Shown piece after piece: positions 1 to 9,400 of a DNA stretch of 64,000 bases; within the stretch, counting starts at the first letter, position 1, and each line of letters begins with the position of its first letter. Origin of the DNA: Gerris lacustris (taxonomy: Eukaryota > Arthropoda > Insecta > Hemiptera > Gerridae); the NCBI GenBank assembly GCA_951217055.1, contig OX578282.1, positions 49,377,329-49,441,328 on the forward strand, in the 5' to 3' direction. Under the pieces are notes generated by a model, which was not told where the DNA came from, did no database searches, and worked only from the letters and a program-made list of their open reading frames with translations. Made by a program: the position numbers and the translations under genes.

Positions 1-1870
1 ACGAGATATGTAAACATTGTGCCTTCGTAAAATATTCAATTCCCCTTTAAAATTTGCAAAACCGATATCGCCTTACACAAAGGGAAATTCTTTGACCCCA
101 ATACTTTTCTAAAAATATTAGTTTTGTAGAAAAACCCTTGGATATGGCATTCTATAGAAACATTTCATAAAGATGTAAATTTAGGTAAGAAAGGAAACAA
201 TTAATTTAATTTAAAATACATTTTAGTTTCAAGTAATTTCAGTACCCGGTAGTATATATGCTCCGTTAACGCAAACAAAAAATAGTATAATTCAGTACCC
301 AACAATCTAAATTAAGATTTTTAATAAAATACAACTGATTCTCATATTCATATTCCTTCCGTATCAAAGAAGTTGTTGATAATTTAATATAGCGTTACTG
401 AAAGAAAGAAAGAGAACCTACGACCTACGTTTCTTTAGGAAGTCATTTCGAAAGTCATTTCTCCTCCCATATCAAATCTTTGCGCATGACACAGATTCTG
501 AAAAATATTTCGCTTAAGTTATCTCTTGTAAACGTTTACTTAAACAGGAATATCGAATGACGGTACGTTTTTTTCCATGCAAAGATGGCTTTCATCCATG
601 AGATCGCATTATTTATACCACATCCTCAAAATTAAGCTGTGAAGTTATTCTAGACTAAGATAATTTACTCAGAAATATACTGCCTTCCTGCAATAACATT
701 TATAGTTACACTTCAACCTTTATATTATGATGTGTAGGTCTTACAATTTTTCATTGCGTACATTTGTTAGAGTGTAGAGTAGTCATCCCCTACGGAAAGC
801 GAATAAAGGGTTCTATACTGGTGTATAGTACCCTCTAGAAATTCACCTAGTGGATTTATTTTCCCCTTATATAGGTTGGCCAACCTGAGTGTCAAAAATA
901 ATTATGATTGTTACACCAGTGTAATGTGTTTAATACAATGCTCCGATGAATTTCATTTTTTGAAAGTAACATCTGCTTGGAACTAAACGAATGCCTTAAA
1001 ATTATAACTGATTACTAATTTTGTTCACTTATTTTCCTCAGTATTTCTTTCACTACTTAACATGAAAATTTGTACAGAATTATTTTTGACTATTCGTTTA
1101 AAAAAGTTAAAATTTAATAACTTTTATAATTTTAAAGCAGGTGGGAGTTGAAGCCCGTCATTGAATGTCATAATGCTTTTTGAGGTCAAATGATTTTTTT
1201 TTTTTAAACTCGTGCAGTGACTAAACGGCATTTCTCCTACTCTTTTCTTAATGCCACTTTTGTTCCAGATTCAAATTGTTTCTTAGCTAAGCTTTTGTTT
1301 CTTTCTTCTCTTGTTGGAGGCCTGTCTCTGTTCCTTACACTATTTGTGTGCACTTTCTCTCAGCGGATGAGAATTGTTAAGAAGGAGGTCTCCCGAGTCC
1401 AAGTACTTGAGACCGGAGAAGAGGAAAAGGTACCGGGGCTTAGCTTGACACTTGAACACGGAGTTCCCTTTCCCTCGACGGCTTACTAAGTCCTCCCTCA
1501 GGAAACCTCTAAAGACCTGTTCTGAAGCATCTTTTAAACTTGGTCTTAAGCCTTATATTCTATAGGACTTATCGATTTCTTAAGTTTCTGATTCCTAACT
1601 CCCTTCCCTCTTGATATCTCCTCCAACCACTTCAGATCCAAGGACAGAGCATTTATAAAAGTCGACCCATGGTCTCTATTTACTTGTTAGTAAGAACTCC
1701 GAACAACCTGCTTCAAAGTAAAAGGGAAAAGTCTCGAATTTTAAATACGTTTTATTCAAATTACCTACCTATTCATATTATCATTACCATGTGAATTCAA
1801 AATAAGTACATTTCTTTTATCAATGTCATTCTGCATTTTTTTTTTTTTAATTTGAACACAAAATAAACCT
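1..1870. other. AT-rich non-coding sequence, no gene recognised
   Basis: No repeat family or RNA gene was recognised here. At 1364-1430 on the plus strand a pyrimidine-rich run ending in CTCTCAG precedes about 22 open codons that end at AAAAG/GTACC, which could be read as a small exon. The codon bias is weak, so it is not called as a gene. Confidence 0.5.
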
Positions 1871-2645
1871 GGATGTACACCTGAGACGAAATTTCGAGAT
1901 TAGTCTCAGAACCTTATCCACTTAATAACAAAATTGGCTCCGGTTGAGTCTCGGAAACTAGAGTATCCGAGACTAGTCTCAGGTTTGTCCACCTGAGATC
2001 CCACAGTTCTATCTCAGACTTGCAGGTCCTTCATACCAATGAAGGACCCCCTTCATTGAAGGATATCCTTTATTGATGGATCAGCATCCATCCTACGCTA
2101 TGTATACTAATTTTATTAGGAAATATTAACATGTATTATATATTCTTCAGTCTGCAGTAATTATAATTATTGATTTATAGGTATTTGATATAACAGTTTA
2201 AATACCTATCTCGCATACCCATTTATTCAACTTATAATTTCCAATTACTGTATTCACTTTGCCTGACATTCCAAAGAATTTCATTAGCTTCATAAAGTTC
2301 AATCAGTCCACACATAAACATATCATTAGGAGAAACATCTCCTTATCAGTCCACACATTTTTAGATATTTTATTTTTAAGAAAAATAAAGAGAATTATGT
2401 AAAAACAAAATTAAATGTATTAACTGAAGGGATGTAGTTAAGGTTCTCTCGGAGACTAGTCTCAACATTTCAAAACAGATTCGAACTCTGAGACTGAAAC
2501 ATAAGGGGAGAGCGACTTGAGATTCGCCGAGACCTTCCAAGACTTTAGTAGTAACTCTCCAAGACTAGTCTAGCACCACGTCCACTTGTGACTTTAGTCT
2601 CGAGAGGAAGTCTCGACACTAAAAAGTCTCAGGAGGGCACGTACC
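1870..2645. mobile_element. MITE-like segment rich in GAGACTAGTCTC palindromes
   Basis: The 12-bp palindrome GAGACTAGTCTC occurs exactly at about 1969-1980 and 2452-2463. Many degenerate GAGACT or AGTCTC half-sites flank both, clustered at the two ends (about 1880-2020 and 2445-2640) with an AT-rich centre. The edges are CCTGAGAC on the left and GTCTCAGG on the right, in inverted orientation. There is no coding capacity. It is probably a non-autonomous DNA transposon with subterminal repeats. The borders are approximate and no target duplication was established. Confidence 0.5.
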
Positions 2646-4429
2646 TTTTAGAGTTCATTAACAAATTTGGTAAATTAATATAGTCAATCAGATTTGATAG
2701 CAGATGATAATAATTAACCACACAACATATCTTCAAATCTAAAAAGTTGAATTTAGATGACGAATAAAACGAGGCACTATATTTACTAGATGAACAAATA
2801 AAACAAAGCATTGTTTGTAGAGCATGTAAAATAATGCGCTACGTGTAGTACATGCGTACATAAATCGTATTTAGTTATTTTAACGGAGATGAACAAATTT
2901 TCGTACTATAAACCCTAAAGCTATCAGGAAAACTTTATTGATCCATTATAAAGAGAATAAGCGGTTATCAATGCATCATATTTGTCTAAATACATCATTG
3001 ATGAATTGAGTAACCCTTTAAGTTGGACTAAAAAATATAAATATTTCTACGGAGTAATGCATAAAACATTAATAAATTTAGAGTCTAACCCGGGGGTTGG
3101 AGGTTGAAATTAGCGCTCATCCCTTGAATCCCAGCCCTAACTCCTAGTGATTGTTTGAAACCCAGAGAACTAAGACACGTTTCATATTGACGATAACATC
3201 AAATAGACGTTCAAAGTGACCTGTTCCCATCCTGTAAATGCCTAATATTAGTTGATTGAGGACCTAGCTTGAGAATTTTTAATGGACATACCTACGTCAT
3301 GTCTTAGTGTTTTCAACGCCTCGGAGGAAAAAGAGAGAAAGAAAAAGGTCTTAACTATAAATAATTTGTACTGCTCAAAGCGCTTACAACTTATTGAAAG
3401 ATCATAATCAGTGATTGTAGTGAAGTAGACGAGCAGTGTAGTCAGAAAAACGGCTCCGTACTATAAAGTTGCTTTTGGTAGACGGACGTCTTTCTTTATT
3501 CCTCAACATCAGTGCTTATAACTTTTAAAAAACAAAAGAAAAATCATTTACTAGCACAATATAATTGTATTTTTTTTTATTTTGTTATACGTTATATAGA
3601 ACGCCTAAATGTACAATCGAATACTGTGGTGGAGACTGAAGAATTTAACAAATTCTCAATCTACGTTCTCAGGATTATTTGTTTTGTATTTTAACAAAAG
3701 GAGTTTTTCCACGTTTTCATGATAAATGTTTGTATTTTTAAGTTTGTTGTTTTTAGACAGGTTTGGCTTTCTACTGGCGAGTAAAGGGTCGAGGCAAGTC
3801 ACTTACGTCTGTCACTGGCTGTACCTCTATGATGAATGATAGCGTCAACTCGACCAAGTAGAAAAACTTTTTTGCCCCTCAGTGAGTTCCATGGTAGCTC
3901 AGGATAAAACTTTCATAAGCTATAAAAAAAAATCTAATATGGCAGGCCTGAGATTTTGCCTCACCTGGAGGTTGTCCAAGGGCCATTAATCATCATCACT
4001 CCTGTGTCACTTTGCTACCCCTTTCATTTTGTTCTGGACATCAATTAATTGATAATAATGACACCACAAACTAAAATAAAAATTAAAAAAACAAATTCTA
4101 GTCTGAAATAAAACAGAGTGGTACCTGAGATGTGGTAGTACCGTAATGTTTATATTACTGATATTATAATGTTTAAGTTGCAGTACCATATGATCAAAAA
4201 TTGTAAATAAATAAAAATTCTTGAACCCGCTCTAAAATAGAATTGTACCCCTTTGAATTACGTATCCAAAGTTCCACCAATTAAAAAACGCAGGAGAATA
4301 CTTTTTCTCGGTCTGAAACGATAAAGACATGTCCCTGTTGTATTATAGCCGCCGTAGCTTTGTCACGGCTCCCTGAAGAAATTCTAAGCTAAGTGAAAAA
4401 TATGTTCCTTAACGACGCTAAACTCCCTA

Positions 4430-4433
<4 letters not shown>
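2646..4433. other. AT-rich non-coding sequence, no gene recognised
   Basis: Only short random open frames are seen. No domain, RNA gene or clear repeat was recognised. Confidence 0.5.

Positions 4434-4434
<1 letters not shown>

Positions 4435-4509
<75 letters not shown>
4435..4509. repeat. (TA)n microsatellite
   Basis: This pure TA dinucleotide tract of about 75 bp directly abuts the left edge of the hammerhead-bearing repeat. With the TA tract on the other side it suggests that the repeat inserted into a longer (TA)n array. Confidence 0.98.
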
Positions 4510-4663
4510 CAGCAATTTAATACCGTGTTTGCATACTGCAAAAGGCTACACAATTTGTGAGAGACACCAAGGGATGTGCCACGCAATCGTGACACATATA
4601 GGAACTGTTCCAATATCAGACATAACGTCATTAAGATGTTGGCTCGGCATTACGCCATGTCCT

Positions 4664-4706
4664 GCATCGTTTCGTCGCATCCGACTCATCAGGGGCCCGA
4701 CGATGC
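4664..4706 (-). ncRNA. Hammerhead ribozyme-like motif (minus copy)
   Basis: Read on the minus strand, the parts in order are: stem III 5' strand GCATCG (4706-4701), cleavage triplet GTC, the six bases GGGCCC (4698-4693), core CTGATGA (4692-4686), stem II GTCG/CGAC closing a GATG loop, core GAAA (4673-4670), and stem III 3' strand CGATGC (4669-4664). All invariant hammerhead core bases are present and stems II and III are perfect. Stem I is only a 6-nt palindrome and cannot form a normal hairpin. Activity is not shown by sequence alone. Confidence 0.75.
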
Positions 4707-4920
4707 CCACCCAACTCTGGACCTATACCAGATAAAGAAGATCAGATATAGGATAATAATAATCTCACAAATTGTGTAGCCTTTTGCAGTGTGCAAACAC
4801 GGTATTAAATTGCTGTTGTGTTATGCCAGCCAAGCAAAAATGGCGGTATGAGAGCACGCTCGTCTCTGATAAGTCCTATATCTGATCTTCTTGATCTGGT
4901 ATAGGTCCAGAGTTGGGTGG

Positions 4921-4964
4921 GCATCGTCGGGCCCCTGATGAGTCGGATTGCGACGAAACGATGC
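4921..4964 (+). ncRNA. Hammerhead ribozyme-like motif (plus copy)
   Basis: Stem III GCATCG is at 4921-4926 and the GTC cleavage triplet ends at 4928. GGGCCC is at 4929-4934 in place of stem I, and the core CTGATGA at 4935-4941. Stem II GTCG/CGAC is at 4942-4945 and 4951-4954 with a GATTG loop. The core GAAA is at 4955-4958 and stem III closes with CGATGC at 4959-4964. It differs from the minus copy only in the stem II loop, the place where a ribozyme tolerates change. The stem III-open layout is type III-like, but stem I is minimal. Confidence 0.78.
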
Positions 4965-5077
4965 AGGACATGGCGTAATGCCGAGCCAACATCTTAATGA
5001 CGTTATGTCTGATGTTGGAACAGTTCCTATGTGTCACGCTTGCGTGGCACATCCCTTGGTGCCTCTCACAAATTTTA

Positions 5078-5081
<4 letters not shown>

Positions 5082-5141
<60 letters not shown>
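5082..5141. repeat. (TA)n microsatellite
   Basis: A TA tract of about 60 bp on the right edge of the hammerhead-bearing repeat. Confidence 0.98.
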
Positions 5142-5147
<6 letters not shown>

Positions 5148-5928
5148 CGGGTTACTATCACAGTACTTCTAATTCACGAAATTTTATAGCTCATAATAAA
5201 TTTTCACAGTAAACCAATATTCGTAATAAAATAACTAAAGAAACCAAATGCGAAAACTAACTAGAGTCCCAAAAATCTCACAGTTAAAGAATGCCATTTC
5301 TTTTACATATTATTAATTTACTTAGTTCTCCTAATAATTTTGTACATACGCACAACGCACATCACTTTTGTTTTGGTTGGATAATTTACATTTTTGTCAC
5401 AGTCCTTAAACAGCGCAAATGTTTTATTGTTATTCATTTTAATAAATTATAATTGTATCAATACAAAATATAATTTAACACGTTCACACCTACGTAATAT
5501 GATTCCTTTTTAAAAAAAAAAAAAAATAATATGAAGAAAAAAGAAAAATATATAATAAGATATGAAGGGCTTATCTCATATCCTCTAGCTGTGCTGGAAT
5601 CCTCTTAGATTTTTCAAAATCTAATGAAAATTCTATCATGTGTGAGAGGAAAATCTGAGAGGAAAATCGGAGGGTGTTCTCAAGATACGCTATACAAAAT
5701 TTTTATCTTATAAAAGAAGGCTTAAGTCTTTTACTTCACTATCATCTCTTCAATCTTTCTCTCTTATCGTTAAATTCTTTGAATTTCTTTTCATAAGACG
5801 TTAAGAATAATTCTTGAATTGTCATCCCTTGAGCTGGAGATTTAGTAAACTGATTTTTCTTTACAATTATTTAATCATTTCCTCTCTTTTATTGAATTAT
5901 CATACCAATAGTTATAATACATTTTTCA
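5142..5928. other. AT-rich non-coding sequence, no gene recognised
   Basis: It contains a poly-A run near 5511-5526. No domain or repeat family was recognised. Confidence 0.5.
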
Positions 5929-6022
<94 letters not shown>

Positions 6023-6030
6023 TTTATATA

Positions 6031-6109
<79 letters not shown>
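5929..6109. repeat. Interrupted (TA)n microsatellite, ~180 bp
   Basis: A long TA tract broken near 5938, 6014-6040 and by single G substitutions. Open frames across it only encode Ile-Tyr repeats and are not genes. Confidence 0.97.
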
Positions 6110-6112
<3 letters not shown>

Positions 6113-6417
6113 TTTAAAAAATGTTTGTAAAAATACGCAATTCCCTCTGAAAATTATTTATAGAGAGTCTGGTATTTTTTATTTTTTCTTATGGACTCAC
6201 CCCCTCGCCAATTTTCTTTATATTCATTATCTATTCTTTCAACTTTATATAAGTCCATTATAAATTTATTGATTTAATAAATCAAAATTAAATTATTATT
6301 AATTAGTATTAAATTAATTGTAATGAAATGGACGAATTCTTATTTTAATTATGTCTCCTTATTAACATAGGTAATTATCATCACTTCTTTAGAACACTAA
6401 ACAAAAATCATATAAAG

Positions 6418-6478
6418 AAGAGTCTCGCTAATCTAGACCCTGCTAGTCCGGACATCCGGTTTATCCAGACGAACCTCA
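6418..6478. mobile_element. Possible pogo/Tigger-like terminal inverted repeat fragment
   Basis: GTCTCGCTAATCTAGACC followed by TAGTCCGGACATCCGG resembles the CTCGCTAATCCGGA-type ends of pogo/Tigger DNA transposons. The opposite end was not found nearby, so this is probably a solo remnant. The assignment rests on motif resemblance only. Confidence 0.35.
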
Positions 6479-7930
6479 ATCATTTTCTAATAAAGTACAA
6501 TCAATAAACTTTGAATTTATATTAATAAGATTGTAAAATTTGTAGGTTTAAAAAGTTGATCCTTAGGTCCACATATAACATTGATTTTAAAAGTTTTACA
6601 TAGCTAAAGCTAGTTTTACAATCATTTATATACATTTTAAAACTGATGACGATTGAAATAATTAGAAAAGGCTAACCGTCACCCCGCGCTTTGCGTGGAT
6701 CTCATGCTGAAAATCAGAGGCTAGGTTGTCTATTATTATATAGGCCAACCAATTAAATGAAGCGCCTTATTAGTATCGTTTTCAAAGCCTTCATAGAAAA
6801 GAATCAGGAGTATATTATATATAATTCATTCCATTATCAAAAATAATACTCAGTAAATCGCAGTTTTTTATTGCATGCAGAAAATCATATATATCATTAT
6901 TAGGCACAATAAATAACCAATAAAAAAATACCTAACGTATAAAATAAATATTTTCTTTTTATAGACAGAATTGTTCCAACCGAATAAAATCAAATTTCCA
7001 AAGTATATTTATATTTTATGTATCTATCTAATTCTGTATCTTAGAATTAATTACAGCGAATAGGTTCGGTTTTTTTTTTAGATGAAATCCAGCCCTTGTT
7101 TGCCTTACAAAAGGTTGCGTTTGAAGTTGGTAAAACAAAGGGTCACAGCCCTAGGCTTGTTCTCAGGGGGATTTTTTTTTTATATTTCAAAAGGCACCAT
7201 ATTTAAAAAAAAATATTTTTCTCAGCTCTTTTTGTAACCTCTGAGAGAAATATTCGGAAAAAGGTTTTGACAAGAGCTTTAGGCCACTTTCACTATAGAG
7301 GGTTAAAACAAAAGATAATTGTAAATACATTTTGTAGCTTTTTGTGTTTCATCCACCATTTTTTATCTATTTTCACATATATTTTTTTATTTTTGATTCG
7401 TATATTTTTGAAACAATTAATCATTCATAACGATTTGTTAAATGTATAAAAATAATAGAAATAATAATATATGCATCGAACAGATTAATTAAAAGAGCAC
7501 TAAATGAAGGAAAGATACCATTTATTCGATGCCAGTATGTTTACATGCTTTAAACCATTTTTCTCTCTCTTTTTGTACTACATGGAAATCGGCTATAGCC
7601 GTAGATGATTTCTTGATTGTATGTAACCGACGTATTGTAATTTTTATCTTTTTCATATTTACTAAAAATGCAGGTACTTTTTTTATGTAGATAATATATA
7701 ACTCAACATATCACAATGTCGAAACGTATAGATAAACATGTATATTGTAACAAAACTCAATTTATTAACATACTAATATAACATTCCAATCAACTATAAA
7801 ATAACTATTACAAATACTATCATATCAGTGCCAATTTGTTTTTTATTTTTTATTTTTATTTATATATATATATATATTTTTTTTATTTTAATCTATTAAT
7901 TATTTAATTTTATTCTTTATTATAATTTTT
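6479..7930. other. AT-rich non-coding sequence, no gene recognised
   Basis: It holds a short (TA)n near 7860-7878 and several poly-T runs. No coding or RNA features were recognised. Confidence 0.5.
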
Positions 7931-7936
7931 CTCAAG

Positions 7937-8141
7937 CTATAATTCGTCATGTGTAATCCTTCTCCATTCTGCTTTGTCTAAGTCTACTCTTCTCCAAACC
8001 ACACCGTCAGAGCATTTCCTCATATCTTGGTCCCATCTAGTCCTTGGTCTTCCTTTAATTCTCTTGTATTCCCAAGGAGTCCATTCTATTATTTCTTTTG
8101 ACCAATCTATTATCTTTACATCTTATTAGGTGCCCTGCCCA
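7937..8141 (-). pseudogene. RTE-type LINE 3' end: reverse transcriptase C-terminus, broken
   Basis: Read on the minus strand the segment encodes the characteristic tail of endonuclease/reverse-transcriptase LINEs. It has a WAGHLIR motif near 8140, a W-S-K region, then GRPRTRWDQD near 8050-8030, and W-R-R...D-K-A-E-W-R-R before a stop at about 7937. The GRPxTRW...W...A...WR arrangement is the usual C-terminal signature of RTE and related clades. One extra T near 8110 breaks the frame between the first and second blocks, and no upstream catalytic domain is present. It is therefore a 5'-truncated dead copy. The clade is inferred from the motif only. Confidence 0.75.
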
Positions 8142-8266
8142 TTTTCATTTTCTCTCACTCACTATACTCTACCTATTTCCTCAAAACCTGTTCTAAAAAT
8201 TGCACTGTGTACTATATAAGTTGATCGGACTTCATTGAAATAATTCATTAAAAAGACCCAAAATCC

Positions 8267-8573
8267 TAAATAATGCGGTGGTCTATGAACGGGTTTGCTA
8301 AATAATCCGGTGGTTGATGAACGGGATTGCTAAATAATCCGGTGGTCGATGAACGAGTTTGCTAAATAATCCGGTGGTCGATGAACGGGTTTGCTAAATA
8401 ATCCGGTGGTCGATGAACGGGTTTGCTAAATAATCCGGTGGTCGATGAACGGGTTTGCTAAATAATCCGGTGGTCGATGAACGGGTTTGCTAAATAATCC
8501 GGTGGTCGATGAACGGGTTTGCTAAATAATCCGGTGGTTGATGAACGGGATGGCTAAATAATCCGGTGGTCGA
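8267..8573. repeat. 32-bp minisatellite, ~9.5 copies
   Basis: Tandem units of 32 bp contain AATAATCCGGTGG, then TCGATGAACGGG, then TTTGCT. The first two and the last two units carry substitutions (GCGG, TTGATG, GGGAT), while the central units are nearly identical. This edge-degenerate, centre-homogeneous pattern is usual for unequal exchange. Confidence 0.97.
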
Positions 8574-8749
8574 AGTAAGTTTTAGCTAGCCAGTGAAGAC
8601 TTTATTAATCAAATCAAGTGAGTACACTTTTCTTCTACACTTGAATCGTCACACCCTAGAAAGTAGGATGACAGCACTAGTGTATTATAGCTTTTCAAAG
8701 TTATTTTTACCATAAAAAGAGAATTCGTATCAAAACTGATAATTGTTAC

Positions 8750-8935
8750 AGAGCTTGCCGAAAACCACGGACGCATTGTAATCGTTCAGATAAGCGACAT
8801 TCTTTTGTCTTCTAATTTAAAAATTTCAAGACAGAAATCCGTTTTAGACATCAGGGAACATTTGTGGCCTCTTAACTATCTGCCGGTCCAATATAATTTT
8901 TAACTTTCTGCGCCCATTGCTTCCACTGGGACGAC
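8750..8935 (+). repeat. Diverged partial copy of the hairpin-headed ~550-bp repeat
   Basis: The segment with CAAGACAGAAATCCGTTTTAG and ATCAGGGAACATTTGTGG matches the middle of the copies at 27.8, 40.3 and 62.2 kb. The head hairpin is degraded here and the 3' part is missing. Confidence 0.55.
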
Positions 8936-8942
8936 AATTTTT

Positions 8943-9058
8943 TTTTCCGTGGTAGGCTGTGAAATAGTAACTTTAGAGCCTAAAAAACATAGCTAAAATC
9001 CATTTTTTCATTACGTGGACTTAAAAAATCTTTTCACTACTCCAAGCTGTAAAGAAAA
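8943..9058 (+). repeat. Dispersed repeat, copy 1 of 2
   Basis: About 110 bp beginning TTTCCGTGGTAGGCTGTG and ending near AAGCTGTA are repeated almost exactly at 13903-14010 in the same orientation. The family is unknown. Confidence 0.8.
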
Positions 9059-9139
9059 AAAATGTTACGTTCAAGAACAGAAAATTTTGGAACGAAGTTC
9101 CTTATGGCACGTTCTGGAGTCCGGGAGTGAATCCGAAAA

Positions 9140-9250
9140 AAACAACCAAAATCACCATCACAAAATCACCGTCACACAATCACCGTCACAAAATCGCCGT
9201 CACAAAATCACCGTCACAAAATCACCGTTACGCAAAATCCGTCACGAAAT
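9140..9250. repeat. ~14-bp tandem repeat (AAAATCACCGTCAC)
   Basis: Seven to eight imperfect units differ by CACCGTCAC, CACCATCAC, CGCCGTCAC and CACCGTTAC. The open frame across it (His/Thr/Val-rich) is probably an artefact of the repeat. Confidence 0.9.
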
Positions 9251-9254
9251 CAAC

Positions 9255-9400
9255 CGATGGCGATAACTTGTGTAAAAGTTGACCGACTTAGTTGAAATTT
9301 GGTACACATGTTCATTTTACCAATGTCAGGGAAACGTTCGTTGGACAACGTTATCCGCCCAAGCGTTCACGCGCAATGTCTTCACTTTAGCACATAAACT
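9255..9400 (+). repeat. Dispersed repeat (AACTTGTGTAAAAGTTGACC family), copy 1
   Basis: ATAACTTGTGTAAAAGTTGA, CCGA-TTAG-TGAAATTT and a later CGTTCACGCGCAA-like block recur at 48205-48325. The two copies share about 130 bp. The family is not identified. Confidence 0.65.

Larger units (their letters stand above)
4510..5081. mobile_element. Retrozyme/Penelope-like non-autonomous repeat, inverted pair of hammerhead units
   Basis: A minus-strand copy (about 4510-4762) is joined head to head with a plus-strand copy (about 4763-5081). The plus copy starts and ends with the same TCTCACAAATT junction, 301 bp apart. The minus copy runs through that junction into the next unit, showing that the source template was circular or tandem. 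There is no protein-coding capacity. Each copy carries a hammerhead-type ribozyme core (annotated separately). The locus is flanked on both sides by (TA)n. Tandem or inverted partial units with hammerheads are known from Penelope-like elements and animal retrozymes. Assignment to that class is inference, since no reverse transcriptase is present here. Confidence 0.7.

Noticed and set aside
1364..1430. Small exon between CTCTCAG and AAAAG/GTACC
   Set aside because: Frame is open, but codon bias is weak and no homology is recognised; too little support.
5814..6263. 149-codon plus-strand open frame
   Set aside because: Most of it is Ile-Tyr translated from (TA)n. It is not a gene.
8267..8573. 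CRISPR-like array of 32-bp repeats
   Set aside because: Units are contiguous with no spacers, in eukaryotic DNA; a plain minisatellite.
9015..9266. 83-codon frame with His/Gln/Thr repeats
   Set aside because: Covers a dispersed repeat and the 14-bp tandem repeat.
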